This document shows positions 35,714 through 47,590 of a stretch of 64,000 nucleotides of DNA, one piece after another. A model generated the notes under the pieces. The model searched no databases. It had not been told where the DNA came from and was given only the letters and a program-made list of their open reading frames with translations. Position 1 is the first letter of the stretch; every line of letters starts with the position of its first letter. A program made the position numbers and the translations under genes. This stretch comes from Rhytidiadelphus loreus (taxonomy: Eukaryota > Streptophyta > Bryopsida > Hypnales > Hylocomiaceae), in assembly GCA_947034895.1 (NCBI GenBank), contig OX344764.1, positions 40,798,935-40,862,934 on the forward strand, in the 5' to 3' direction.

Positions 35714-37979
35714 ATGGCAACTGGAAGTAGCAGTGATGGGTCCCCTCCGGTTTTTTCCACTGTACGCACTCCTGGTGCAATTAGGAAGGCTGCCAAAGAC
35801 AAGACTAGAAAAAGGAGGGGTAACATTCACAAGAAGCGATGGCATGTGTTGAACAATGATAACCACCTAGCTTTCAAAGAGTGGAACGAGGAGCCAGAGC
35901 CTTGGAGTATGCAGGTGTGCGAAGACTACATTGAATGGTGTCACATCGGGAAGTTCTTTCCGGCATGGCGCCATCATCACAACCGACACAATAACAAGGC
36001 AAATTTAAAGTATTGTGAAAATCCAGCTTTCATACGAAGGTGTTTAGAATTGTGGCAGGTCCTCTACAAAACCCCTTTTGTAGATAGGAATGAGGCCCCT
36101 TTGTTCATTGCTAGAGGTGCCTATGCTGAGGTCGCCTTGAACAAACAAGTTGACTGGACCACGATCAAAGAAAGTACCTACGTGGAGCGTCCAGAAGTTG
36201 GAATAATTCCAAGAGGGGTTCTGAAATTTCCGGAGGGTGGACTTGGGCCTTTTCGAAGTGATCCACAAAACAAAGAAACTCAAGAGGTGGACACGGAAGA
36301 ATCAGAAGAGGATAATGATTCAGATGGCACACGGATTCCTAAGCTTGTACGAGTGAAGGAGCAGATTATCACCCCCGTTCCAGTTCCAGTTCCAGTTCCA
36401 GTTCCAGATCCAAATGTTCAAGCCGCTTCATCATCGCGGGGAAAGAAGATGAAACATTCTGCCAAGGTGCGACGGTCCACCACGAAAATTAGATTGGCAT
36501 CAGCCTCAACCACAATTGCGACTCCAATCTTGCCACCACAAGACGCTAGCAACGTCTTCGACTTTGCTTTAAGTGACGACTCGCCCGTATGTGCCACAAG
36601 TCACATTCCCATTCCACAGTCTGAATCTGATGTTGTTCACAATGCGATGACGTTGGCGAAGGCTCTCGACCTCTTGAAGACCAAAGATGCACAAATTGCA
36701 ACCTTAGAAGGTGATGTGAAGAAATGGCGGTCTACATGTGAACAAAAAAATGCTCTCATTTCTCAACAATCCAAAGAATTACAAGGCCTTCGAGAAAAAG
36801 AGCGTCAGACTTTCACATTGTCGGACATGGACGAAACCTTTGTTGAGCAGGATCCACATCACTTGGACAAGCTTGTTGGGGACCTCACCAGCGATGTCAT
36901 TCACCTTTCTCCCCCTGCCAAGCGTACGAAGCGTTCTTCAATTCTTCCAATGGCACCACTTCCGTTCGTCTCAAGAGATTCTAGCAATCCGCACGTTGAT
37001 GGTTTGCAAGGGACTCAGGATTCACTTTCGTTTCCTGCCATTCCATATCTACAATCATCAAAGGAACTTGATTTGGCTGAGGAAAATAGAATGCTTCGAG
37101 AGAAGTTGGCAGTGTTGGCAGCGACATACTATCATTGGAAGGTCGCGTGCATTCTCTCCGTGGATCGATCTCAACAAGTTGCGAAAGAGCTAGACAAAGT
37201 TTCGAAGAACTTTGTAGCAAATGCCCCTAAACAAGAGAATGGATTGACATCATGGGCATTGATGGAGGACATGTTTCCGGATAACATGTCCATGCTTGAC
37301 GTGGCGGAAAAAAATGTCATAGACTGGGCACAAAATGGTTGGGACCATGTTCAACTTGATGACTTACATGCCACCTTCTTGGGAACACAATAGAGACACG
37401 ACGGCAGAGACACGATTTTGGGGACGAGACTTGCTTTGGAGTTGGCGAGAAGGCCTACATGATCAAGAAATGGGAGCTGCTGCCTCACAATTGAATTGGG
37501 AAACGGACTCGTGTGAAATTCTAAGAGTGGCATTCAACCTTATGGGAAAAGGAGCTCACAATGCAGGGAAGAGGGCGTTTTTTTTTCAATGCCTTGGTGG
37601 ATATTTTGATAAGACATCCCAAACCTTCAAGTGGGGTGCTCATCCGGAAGGAGACCGTTGGAATTTTGAAGGTGAACAAGGGGCTAATCGTGATGAAAAT
37701 GCCACTCCAGAAGACTTGAATAGTATGGCTTACCTCGACTCAACATACGGGCCTTATTATCAAAGCCAAGCACTCGATTATCTATTGGAGTTACACTCTC
37801 CGCAAACTAAAAGGACACTTGAAGCTCTCAAGAACTCCAATGTCTTGGAATCTATTTTAGAAGCAGATGGACCTGCTTCAAGGACTCGTGCTAAGAAGAA
37901 ACTCGTTGTTGGAGAGTCCAATGATTACGAACAAGGTACAACGAGTGGTTCTCAGAACAATCCAATGGACTTGAACTAA
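35714..37979 (+). CDS. WCHI-domain protein 1, frameshifted
   Basis: The ATG at 35714 follows a leader downstream of the TATATAG at 35553. The first frame runs to a TAG at 37391-37393. A second frame (37335-37979) continues the protein, so one frame change lies between about 37326 and 37393. Residues about 50-155 form the domain shared with the genes at 41142 and 50706, with EPEPW, WCHIGKFFPAW (75-85), NKANLKYC, RRCLELWQ and VDWTTIK. After it come an acidic stretch, a VPVPVPVPVP run, a heptad-like coiled segment and a second conserved-looking region (TRFWGRDLLW, GGYFDKTSQTFKW). The N-terminus is Lys/Arg-rich. Function is unknown. The shift may be real decay, a sequencing indel, or an unrecognised intron. 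Confidence 0.7.
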
Positions 37980-39651
37980 ATATTTCTATGAGATACTTAC
38001 TTCAACGGTGGTTCTAGTTAATCGTAGTAGTATACAAGATGTAAGGCCCATAGTATAAGGGCCATAGTATATCCATACTCGCACAATGTAGTACTCTAGC
38101 AAAAGTTAGGGTTAAGATGTTGGCTTCTAAAACTATACCGCCTTGGCTGTGTATTGTACTACTATGCTTATGGACAACAACCTTCTATTGCTTTGGTTTT
38201 GAAGGTTTGGGCATACTTATACATTTGTAGCCTAAAATGTAATTGGTGAAATGCAAATACATTTGTTGTAATGCCTCGCATAATGATTCCATACACGGTC
38301 CCCACAAAATTGCTATCTTCAAATCTTTTAATGAATTTTTTCCTTTTGGATTTTTTTCTCATACAACATGTTTTTGTTTACATGGAAAAATTTGATTCAT
38401 TCCATTCAGATTTTTTATGAGAAAGTTATGGACCATTTTGTTTGGTGGGCAACTTGAGTCTACAGCTTCTTCTTTTAAAAGTTGCTTGTAGGATTTGTTT
38501 CTCCAGGCAATTTCTACAATCTAAAAAAAAATTAGGTCCGGTCACATAGTTAACTTCACTTGATAGCACACTCTCACCATTTTCATTTCATTTTAGAGAT
38601 ATTCATTATTTAAATTTTACAACTACATCTTACCTACTTCTACTCAACAATTTCTTAAAGTATCCAAAATTGTTTTTGAAAATTGTTTTTTTCCCACACA
38701 TAACCATAGGATCTTACACCTTACTAGTATGAGAATGTGTGGAAAAAATTTCAGAATTTTTCAACTTACAGATTGCAAGATATCCGCATTTAGAGTGAAA
38801 AAAACAATTTTTTCAGCACATTGCTGGACTACATTATTTGACTTTTAACATTTTTCACTTTAATTTCTTGCACTACAGAGTTTTGAGCTTTAAACAAATA
38901 TAGTGGAGAATTGAGTTGAGAGTCTAAATAAAAAAAAGGTTTTCAAAAAAACTTAATTTTCATTCTTAAAAAACTTGTAGAATAGAAGTACATATGAGAT
39001 TGAATGAAAATCTATTTTCTTTCTAAGATAGAATTAAAATGCACTAATCCCCACGGTCAAATTGTTGTTGCAAGCAAACTAAACCATGTCAAACTTCTTT
39101 TCTTGAACAATTGCCAAAATTGCGTTCCTAAATTAATCTTACAAGGTATTTTTCCCACCAGAAGCTCTAATTGCCCAATAAACAAGATTGTCCATAACTT
39201 TCTCATAAAATATCCAAATGAAATGAAAAAAAGCTTTCCGGATAGACAAAATTATAATCTATGAGGGAAAAAAACTTAGAAAAATAAATTCAAATGCTTG
39301 TCACATTTTTTTGCTGCCCATTCTCCCCTGCTTTGGAGTTTGGACTATATGGGCATAACTTTTGTTCCCGGGCACCGATTGGAAAAAAAGTTATATTACC
39401 ACAAAGGTAATCGTTTTTTCTATCTTCAAATAAAGTTTCAAAAATTCAGTCCCAAATTTCAGCCCGTAGGTACCATCTCTGACATCCATTCTTGCAAAGA
39501 CACCAAATTCATAGCCCTCGTATTCAAAATATAATAAAAACATATGTACATTTCAAAAACAAAGGTGTGAATTTCTTTATTCCACAAAACCTTTGGAAAA
39601 TCAAAAATTGGAAGGCCAAATTGTTTTTTTCTACCACACTAGATCCAACCA
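37980..39651. other. AT-rich gap between convergent cargo genes
   Basis: No gene, repeat array or end motif is seen. The GC-motif arrays present upstream of each gene are absent here, as expected if they are promoter elements, because these two genes face each other. Confidence 0.55.
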
Positions 39652-41142
39652 CTAAGCATTTTTTTCACTATTCACAAAGTCACTTTCTTTGGGCTCCGGT
39701 CTCATTCTTTGAAGTTCCGCACGGGTGGCACCTATGCCTTCATAGGCCCACTTGCGCCATTCCTTAAAATAAAGGATGTGGCGCTCCAAGTCCAATATGC
39801 CCTCGTGCAACAACTCTTGTTTTTTCTCCAGTAGCTTCACCAAATAAAAAAGCGTTGCTCTTTCTTCTGTATTGCTACCATAATCCGGAGCTAAAGCCAA
39901 GATGCCCTCTTTTTTGGCTTCTTTTAAGGCATCATCATAATATTCCATCTCTAGCTCACGTATTTGAAGATTCAAGCTTCTCCTTTCGCTTTGATGGGAC
40001 CATTTATCACGTTGCAAAAGATCAAGTTTATTTTGAAGCACCGCTAAATCATCGGAAATGTGTGCTCGCCCGTCTTCGATCTTCTTGAAATAATTTACTC
40101 TACTTTTGTTTAACTTAGAGTAAATCTTCTCATTTTCAGCAACGGCGTTTTCAATCGCCTCTAATTCCTTCTTCAACCCATCCACAACAGTTGGATTCAC
40201 TGGAAGATGTTGTACCTTCTCTTTCAAATTCATAAGATCCGCTACTGTTGAAGTCAAAGCTGCTCGTGCACTTTCGATCTTAGTGCCCAACATCTCCAAA
40301 TTGTCTTCCGAATCATTGTCACTACTTCCGCTAGACCCAATGTCTGCACCAGAACGGTCCACATTGATCGGTACATGAACATCTTCGCTTTGTTTTTGAA
40401 TCTTGGACAATGATTGCGGCTCCTCAAGCTTCCTCTTTCCCTTCTTGTCAACTTGAACGTCCTCAGCCGCCTCTTGTTTTTCTTTGCCAATGTCTTCGTC
40501 GTCACTCTCAAAAGAATATCCATCGTATTCGTGAGTGTGCTCATCTGAGCTAGAAGTTGAAGACCATTGAACTTGGTCATCACCAACAGCCAACTTGCCA
40601 GGCTTTGCCTCTAAAAGCTTCTGATTTGCTTGAAGAAGTCCTTCTTCATCTAGCACTATCGGTCTGTCCGGGCGGTCACCGATAGGAAGCTCCTTCAAGG
40701 TTGTCCAATCTACCTTTTTCTTCAATTGAACTTCAACGTACACCATTTGCACAAGATAGAAAGAGAAGTTGTCATTTCGATAAGGCTGGGACTCCAAATA
40801 GAGTTGCTGCCATACCTCCAAACACCTTCGCTGGAAGACAACACTCTTGCAGTAAGCCAAATTTGCCTTATTAGACTTCACGTGCAAAGGGTGTCGCCAA
40901 AACGGGAACAACTTGTTGATGTGGCACCAATCCACATATTTGTTTACAGTTTCATATGTCCAAGGCTCTGGTTCTACTTCCCATCCCAAAAAGGCCTTCA
41001 TCTTTGGATGCAACAAGATGGGTACACGCTTCTTGCGAGGTTTGCCGCTCCTTTTACGATCCTTGTCACGAACCGCCTTTTTGTTGAGCCGAAGTCGGTA
41101 TCTTGACATACCGTGTGGCGGTTGAGAGTCCTCGCCCTCCAT
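39652..41142 (-). CDS. WCHI-domain protein 2, intact
   Basis: A single uninterrupted frame of 496 residues from the ATG at 41142; the open frame extends three codons further, to a GTG. The N-terminus is strongly basic. Residues about 47-150 carry the shared domain: EPEPW, WCHINKLFPFWRH (72-84), NKANLAYC, RRCLEVWQQLY and VDWTTLK. The middle is acidic with a KKGKRKLEEPQ nuclear-signal-like patch. The C-terminal half is coiled-coil-like, with Leu/Lys/Glu heptads (QNKLDLLQRDKW, KLLEKKQELL). This is the best-preserved paralogue and the reference for the family. A DNA- or protein-binding accessory role is possible but not shown. Upstream it has a telo-box pair, the shared promoter module and array B. 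Confidence 0.8.
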   Translation of the reverse strand: MEGEDSQPPHGMSRYRLRLNKKAVRDKDRKRSGKPRKKRVPILLHPKMKAFLGWEVEPEPWTYETVNKYVDWCHINKLFPFWRHPLHVKSNKANLAYCKSVVFQRRCLEVWQQLYLESQPYRNDNFSFYLVQMVYVEVQLKKKVDWTTLKELPIGDRPDRPIVLDEEGLLQANQKLLEAKPGKLAVGDDQVQWSSTSSSDEHTHEYDGYSFESDDEDIGKEKQEAAEDVQVDKKGKRKLEEPQSLSKIQKQSEDVHVPINVDRSGADIGSSGSSDNDSEDNLEMLGTKIESARAALTSTVADLMNLKEKVQHLPVNPTVVDGLKKELEAIENAVAENEKIYSKLNKSRVNYFKKIEDGRAHISDDLAVLQNKLDLLQRDKWSHQSERRSLNLQIRELEMEYYDDALKEAKKEGILALAPDYGSNTEERATLFYLVKLLEKKQELLHEGILDLERHILYFKEWRKWAYEGIGATRAELQRMRPEPKESDFVNSEKNA

Positions 41143-41182
41143 AACGATCACTTCGTCTCAAAAGTAGCCAACTAAGTACTAT

Positions 41183-41215
41183 GCGGTTTAGGGTTGCAAG
41201 CCTAAACCGTAGGTG
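41183..41215. promoter_or_regulatory. Telo-box pair in the leader of WCHI gene 2
   Basis: GCGGTTTAGGGTT and, 10 bp on, its inverse CCTAAACCG flank a short centre. Telo boxes are common near transcription starts of plant growth genes. The same GCGGTTTAGGGTT occurs twice upstream of the gene at 50706. Confidence 0.6.
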
Positions 41216-41333
41216 TAAAAAATGCTAAACGTAATCCTATCACATTTAACATTTACAAAAATACAATGTTCTCCTGAAACACCCTATGTCATCCAAGCGT
41301 GAATAAAATGAGCCGTGCAAAGGGACAAAAATC

Positions 41334-41405
41334 CCCCCCCACAACTCAAACCCCTAGCTTCTGTGCACGCATTCAGCCACGTCAGCAGGTGAAAGACAGT
41401 GCGCA
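41334..41405 (-). promoter_or_regulatory. Shared promoter-like module, WCHI gene 2
   Basis: On the minus strand the order is CTGTCTTTCACCTG, GTGGCTGAATGCGTGC and GGGTTTGAGTTG. The same phrases in the same order recur at 45161-45226, 47441-47480 and 50491-50560, each time between a GC-motif array and a gene. Confidence 0.7.
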
Positions 41406-41424
41406 GAATGCCAGGGAAAACTTA

Positions 41425-41755
41425 ATGGCGACTGCGGGTGGAGGAGAACGTTGATGTACCCGAGGTCGCCTTGGGGCGCGTGCGGGTCAGCCCAGTGCTC
41501 CAAGGCGACCGCGGGTCCGGAAGTGGGGCGACTGCGGGTCAGCGCAAGTGCTCGAGGGCGACCGCGGGTCCTAGAGTGGGGCGACTGCGGGTCTGGACAG
41601 GTGCTCCAACGCGACCGCGGGTCGAAGGAGCCCGGGCGAGTGGACGACCGCGGGTCCAGGGCGACTGCGGGTCCTAGGCGACCATGGGTCCAGGACGACC
41701 ACGGGTCCACTTTGCGAAGGCGACCGCGGGTCCTGGGCGACCGCGGGTCCATCTA
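41425..41755 (-). repeat. GC-motif array B
   Basis: About a dozen GCGACYGCGGGT units on the plus strand, that is, ACCCGCRGTCGC pointing toward WCHI gene 2 on the minus strand. Short frames that translate the array are artefacts of its composition. Confidence 0.85.
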
Positions 41756-43506
41756 TTAATGCATGGACTTTTCTTTTCTTTCTTAGTACATGTTTATAGA
41801 TTGTGATATTTTTTTCCATTTTTCCTTGCGTTGGGAAAGTGGCGATACTAAATGTTACGGAGGGGCTCCAAGCTTCAACATTCATCCACGTACTGGATAG
41901 AAAATGTGATACTAAGTATCTAAAATTCTATTTTCATTTACATTGTGGCGATTTCATCGAAGACTTTTCTAGAAGTTGAAGTTTTTCTAGCAATTTCATC
42001 CAAAATTTTCCTAAAAAATTCCTATAGCTTATAGCTAGCCTAAATTTTTTGTTGCTTTTGAGCACCAAATCTCAAGGGAAAAAAAAAGGATTGTGAGCTC
42101 AATCCCATTTGTGTTGCAAAATTTATGGAATACTAATTTATACTTTATACTATATTTGGGGAGCCATTAGGGTTGAGGTCGGTTGTGGTACAAATGGATT
42201 CCTTATTGATTATCTGAACAAAAGTTAAATCTTTGCAATTGTTTTAGAAGAAGTTCTTGTTAACTAATTTTTTTCTTATTAATTAATTTCATTGTTAATT
42301 CTTAATTTTATTGTAAATGACTTATTTCATTGTTAATGACTAATTTTATTGTTAATAACTAATTCAATTGTTAATAACCAATGTTATGATTATTAACCAT
42401 TGCAATTGTAACAATAATGTCTTTGTAATTGTTTTGAAATGAGATGTTCATTATGTATTTTTGGATGTAGACTCAAATTACATACTATGTTACACACACT
42501 AATTTTGGTAAATTACATGCCTAATAACTAAATTTCTTGTAGGGACACAAATCTATAAATGAAAGTCATTGTTGGACTTATATCATACTCCAACCATCTA
42601 TGAAAGAATGTGTGTTTTTATCAATTTGGATGACATATACCAAAAAAAAAAATACGGTAGGAAAACATTATGCTACTAGGAATAATATATATGGTAAAAC
42701 CAGATTTACATTTATTATTGAATTCATCCAAGTTTTCTGGAATTGCGTGTTTAATAAATGACAAAGATTATGGCTACATATCTTTTTTGCAATATCCACT
42801 CTTGTTTCATTGTCAAAAAAAAAAAAAAGGGTCGCAAGAAGTCAATGAACTTCCTTTTTCCAAATAAAATAAATAGGAAGAGAGCGAAAAAGGTTAAATA
42901 AATAAATAAAAACATCTCTCATCTATTTTGAAATAGGTAAAGTACGAATAAAAAGGAAAAGTCTAAAAAAGTCTAAAATGTATGTTTCCTATATTTGAAT
43001 TAGAATAAATAGGAAAAAAAACCCAACTTGCTTTTATTTTTGGAAATAGAAAAAATAATAAGAGAATGTAAATGATGTATGACTTACATTTTTTTAGGGA
43101 TTGAAAAAACAACTATTTGAATTCAATGACCATGAAAGTAAAACTCCTTTCAAGTGCATACTAGCACATTTTATTCAAGAAATAATACAAGTCTTCAACA
43201 TCAATTACCAACTAATTTATTTTCATTTTCTTATTTTCCTTGCGTCCATTATATACTACGGAATCAAAAAGGACCAAGAACATTTGAATTCAAAAGTTGT
43301 TACACTTTGCATAACAATGTGTAAAAGGCCATATTCAATATATACAATTTGACAAATAGCCCATTGAGTAATTGTTTTTCTAAAGACAAGGCGCGTAGCA
43401 TAAAATTCCTTCATATATTATAGGAAAATATTACAAAGTAAGCAACACATAATTGGCCACCAAGCTCATTGCTTGCAGCACTAAACTCTTGCTCTAGACT
43501 ATCCTA
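41756..43506. other. AT-rich gap
   Basis: Low-complexity DNA, including a TTAATAACTAATT-like repeat (42240-42420) and poly-A tracts. No gene is called. Confidence 0.5.
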
Positions 43507-45099
43507 TTACAAAGGTGAGTCTCGGAACACCAATTCGGGGGGCATCATGGACCATGGTGGAGACATAAGGGAATTTGTGATCTCTATACACGTTGGTCTC
43601 TTCTTTGGGTCAGTGTTCACGAGTTCACGCAACTTCATTCCAAAGTACATTGATCCCTCGCGGCTCTTGAACAAATCCTTGTCCCAATCGTCCATATCAC
43701 CAATTCTCATCCATTCGGTCAACTTCCCAATAGAATACGAGTCTGACTATTGCGTATATTTATACCGTTGTTGCATGATCGGTATGCTTGTATCAGAATT
43801 TGGAGGTCCATATGCATAAAACAACTCCGGGGCAACCCACCAACGACCTTCTCGGTATTGATCCCTCTCGGCCTCAGATGGCTTTCCAAAATGTGAAGGC
43901 GCGTTTTCGTCAAAACGACTTGATATTCCAAAATCACAAATTCCAATGTTGATTATGTCGTTTGAATAATCCGGAAAATGCAACATGATGTTCATGGGAG
44001 ACAAGTCATTGTGTAGCACGCGGCACTTGTGCATGAGATTTGTCACATATACTAAAGCCCATGCCAACTTTGCCTTGTGCCTTCGGAAGAGACCAAGTTC
44101 TTTTTGTTTCTCTTCAGGAAGTCTTGTGGCTTTTTGCATTTCATTCCAGTCAATGGTTGGTGATACAGAACGATCTAAATGCCTCAACTCATTCAAATGG
44201 CCCCCATTCTACCACAAAGTGTACGCTTCATTCGTGCGAGAATGAATGGCAAAAAACTTAATGATGCCAGGGTGGTTCAAGGGGCATGCAAGGGCCTCCA
44301 TGGATCGTTGCGCTCTCCCCTCGCGCGGGTTTATTGCCTTGGATACTTTCCCAGCAAAAGCGATGTAGCTTGGAATTGTATCCATTCCTTCAATGCGTAC
44401 CTTACGCACTTTTGCATACCCCCCTTCACGTTCAAAAGCACTAAGGGGCACCACTTTCGCCGTATCGGGGATCCACGTGATACACAATCCACCATCTCGT
44501 GCAAATGCTGCCTGCACCGCTGCATTTTTCTACTTAAAACCCCTTGCCGAGCCTCTTGCCAATTTCTTCACTGCACTGGACCACCACTCCATTTTTTGGC
44601 GGAATGCCTTGATGTCTTCTGATTCCTCTACTATCGGAAGAAACGGTCAATGTTCCTCCATCAATTTCTTGGTATTGAACATCACCGCTTTCAATGTGTT
44701 ATCAAGCCATTCAAATAGTCTCGAAGAATATGTCAAGTCAATGTCTGCGAAATCGTCGGATCCCTTTAGCTTGGTTAAAATCTGTGCTTGTAAATCGTTT
44801 GACAAGGCCACACTACCAGTTGTAGGACACCTCAAATAGCTTGCCTCCAAGAATTGTACACTTTTCCCTGCGTACCACTGGAGACACACTTCGTATGCAT
44901 ATCGGGTATAACTCGGGGGAGGATAGTTGGAGTCCTTGTCATGTGCTGACTTCTGCTTCTTGCCCTTCCGTCGCTCTTGACTCCCTCCTTCTTCGTTTTC
45001 ATTTACAGCTATCGGAACCTCGAAAAAAATTGGATCATCGAGGTCCAGATCCCATAAAGACTTTCTCCTTGTAGTGTTGCCTTCATGTGGAAAAGCCAT
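43507..45099 (-). pseudogene. Protein-kinase cargo gene with four in-frame stops
   Basis: From the ATG at 45099 one frame runs 531 codons without any frameshift. It is broken by TGA at codon 151 (44649-44647) and TAG at codons 190 (44532-44530), 297 (44211-44209) and 451 (43749-43747). An N-terminal region of about 200 residues is unrecognised. It is followed by a kinase fold: a Gly-rich-loop-like EREGGYAKVRK (223-233), candidate ATP lysine 251 in AFAGK, HNDLSPMN with Asp365 and Asn370 (HND in place of HRD), CDFG with Asp389, and a WWVAPELF APE motif at about 423-427. These residues would support ATP-dependent protein phosphorylation in an intact copy. The stops make this copy a pseudogene unless suppressed. 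No intron explains them easily. Confidence 0.8.
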
Positions 45100-45160
45100 G
45101 TTGTACTTAGGAACAATTCAAAACCGTAGTTCAAAATTCGTAGATTGAAAGGGTAAAAAT

Positions 45161-45226
45161 TCCCCCCCCAATTGAAACCCCAGCCCACGGGCACGCATCC
45201 AGCCACCTGAAGGTAGGTGAAAGACA
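45161..45226 (-). promoter_or_regulatory. Shared promoter-like module, kinase gene
   Basis: On the minus strand it reads CTGTCTTTCACCTACC, then GGCTGGATGCGTGCCC, then GGGGTTTCAATTG ahead of the ATG at 45099. It is nearly the same as the modules of the other cargo genes. Confidence 0.7.
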
Positions 45227-45286
45227 GTGCCCAAGGCTAAAGTAAGGTGAGAATCGAAAGTGGGGCTAATGCTTAAGTACCCGAAG

Positions 45287-45690
45287 TCGCCTCAGGGCGC
45301 GTGCGTTTGGGTGACTGCAAGTCGGAAGGGGGCGACTGCGGGTCTGAAGTGGGGCGACTGCGGGTCTGAAGACAACGGGAATGGGCGACTGTGCGTTTTT
45401 GGAGCGCTGAAATGGGCGACTGCGCATCAAGGGCGACTGCGCATCGTGGGCGACCGCGGGTACCAACTAAACCATCCCGAAACTTGCACACGCGGTCGCC
45501 CACAAAGAAGTCTCTTCGACCCGCAGTCGCCCCCTACGCGCAGTCGGCCCACTGGAGATTGAGTTTGCATTTTCCAGAAAATTAGTCTCCCTCCTTGACC
45601 CGCAGTAGCCCCCTACGCGCAGTCGCCCTGATTCAAATGTGTTTTTTGCTTCGTCGATGACCCGCGGTCGCCCCTGACCCGAGGTCGCCC
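45287..45690. repeat. GC-motif array C between kinase and next gene
   Basis: Up to about 45475 the motif reads GCGACTGCGGGT (toward the minus-strand kinase gene). From about 45490 it reverses to ACCCGCAGTCGCCC (toward the plus-strand gene near 47591). The switch of orientation coincides with the divide between divergent genes. Confidence 0.85.
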
Positions 45691-45989
45691 TAAACCAACA
45701 ACCAATCTGACCCAACACTAATTAGCATCTGCAGCATATTCTAATTGATTTTTCCTTATCACACATCCAAAATTGGTAATAAATGTTAGGCGTCAGTTCA
45801 TATCAAAGACATAGCAAGGCAATGGAAGAATTATTCTCACAATGTGAAGGGTTTCCCAAACCCTCAACCCTAGACCTTGGAAAACAATAATACAACTTTT
45901 ATCTAGAATCAAATCCTTAAACCTACATAAAATACTTACACATCCTACACGAGATGTAGTGTTTTAGACCTAAAACAGAATCATGTCTT

Positions 45990-46530
45990 TTTTGTCTTGT
46001 TGAATTTGTAAACAAAATGGAGGAAGTACCATATGATTAAAGGGAATTAGAAACAATAAGGGAGAGGTCCCAAAAAAAACACCATCTCGTGAATCATGCC
46101 CAAATAAATCTAATTACACCTCCCCACTATTAGAATGTACATAAAACTTTCATTTGGAACTTCTTGCCAAAGGAGTGTTGGAGAGCTAATGCAAAACCTA
46201 GGATTTGTTTGTCTTGTTGAATTTGTAAACAAAATGGAGGAAGTACCATATGATTAAAGGGAATTAGAAACAATAAGGGAGAGGTCCCAAAAAAAAACCC
46301 ATCTCGTGAATCATGCCCAAATAAATCTAATTACACCTCCCCACTATTAGAATGTATATAAAACTTTCATTTGAAACTTCTTGCCAAAAGAGTGTTGGAG
46401 AGCTAATGCAAAACCTAGGATTTGTTTGTCTTGTTGAATTTGTAAACAAAATGGAGGAAGTAACATATGATTAAAGGGAATTAGAAACAATAAGGGAGAG
46501 GGGTCCAAAAAAAAAAATTAATCTTGTGAA
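45990..46530 (+). repeat. 217-bp tandem repeat, about 2.4 copies
   Basis: Units start near 46001, 46218 and 46435 (GAATTTGTAAACAAAATGG). They are almost identical, and the third is cut off where the GC-motif array resumes. No coding potential. Confidence 0.85.
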
Positions 46531-46542
46531 ACATGCCTATAC

Positions 46543-47400
46543 CCGCAGTCGCCCAAAGTGCAGTCGCCCTAGAACCCCAGGTCTGATTTTGGAAGTGATC
46601 TGGGGACCCGCAGTCGCCCCCTACGCGCAGTCGCCCTGATGGAAGGGGGGAGATTGCATTTTCGAAATTTCTGGTGTCTCCCACCTTGACCCGCAATCGC
46701 CCCCTACGCGCAGTCGCCCTGATGGAAGGGGGGAGATTGCATTTTCGAAATTTCTGGTGTCTCCCACCTTGACCCGCAGTCGCCCGCTACGCGCAGTCGC
46801 CCTGATGGAAGGGGGGAGATTGCATTTTCGAAATTTCTGGTGTCTCCCACCTTGACCCGCAGTCGCCCCCTACGCGCAGTCACCCTGATGGAAGGGGGGA
46901 GATTGCATTTTCGAAATTTCTGGTGTCTCCCACCTTGACCCGCAGTCGCCCCCTACGCGCAGTCGCCTTGATGGAAGGGGGGAGATTGCAATTTCGAAAT
47001 TTCTGGTGTCTCCCACCTTGACCCGCAGTCGCCCCCTACGCGCAGTCGCCCTGATAGAAGGCGGAAAAGTATTTGGTGTCTCCCTCCCCTTCCATATGGG
47101 CGACTGCGCGTAGGGGGCGACTGCGGGTCAAGGAGTTTGCATTTTCTCCTTGACCTATAGTTGCCCCCTATGCGCAGTCGCCCTGATGGAGGGGGGATTT
47201 TGAAATGTGTTTCCCCCTCGAGGACCCGAGGTCGCCCTCACCCGCGGTCGCCCTCACCCGCGGTCGCCCTCACCCGAGGTCGCCCTTGAAAGACGCGAGG
47301 GATCCTTGGACCGGACCCGCGGTCGCCCCATGCGCTGTCGCCCTAGTATCCGTGTTAGGGTTAGCGCATGCGCCCCTGGCGACCGCGGGTATTTCATGGG
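46543..47400 (+). repeat. GC-motif array with 83-bp tandem repeat
   Basis: From 46605 to about 47065 an 83-bp unit repeats about 5.5 times (starts at 46605, 46688, 46771, 46854, 46937, 47020). Each unit holds GACCCGCAGTCGCCCC plus CTACGCGCAGTCGCCC and a GATGGAAGGGGGGAGATTGC spacer. One inverse pair of motifs lies at 47097-47132. The array then continues as ACCCGCGGTCGCCCTC units to about 47340. Confidence 0.9.
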
Positions 47401-47440
47401 CTGGTCCAGCCTGTGGTCCATAATTTTCATAACTGCGCCT

Positions 47441-47480
47441 TGTAGTTCACCTACCTTGTAGTGGCTGAATGTGGGCCCAA
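47441..47480 (+). promoter_or_regulatory. Shared promoter-like module, multi-exon cargo gene
   Basis: TTCACCTACC followed by GTGGCTGAATGTGGGCCC matches the core of the module seen before three other cargo genes. Confidence 0.6.
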
Positions 47481-47590
47481 TGTTGTGGAGGTCTCGTGGT
47501 TTTTTTGGTTTCCCACAAACAGCCAACAATACAACAGACACTTCTTGTATACTTCAATGAACCCAAAATCTTTTCCATTAGTTTAGGATA

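Noticed and set aside
41183..41215. Interstitial telomere repeat
   Set aside because: Only single TTTAGGG-type units occur, set in gene leaders. This fits telo-box promoter motifs and not telomere tracts.
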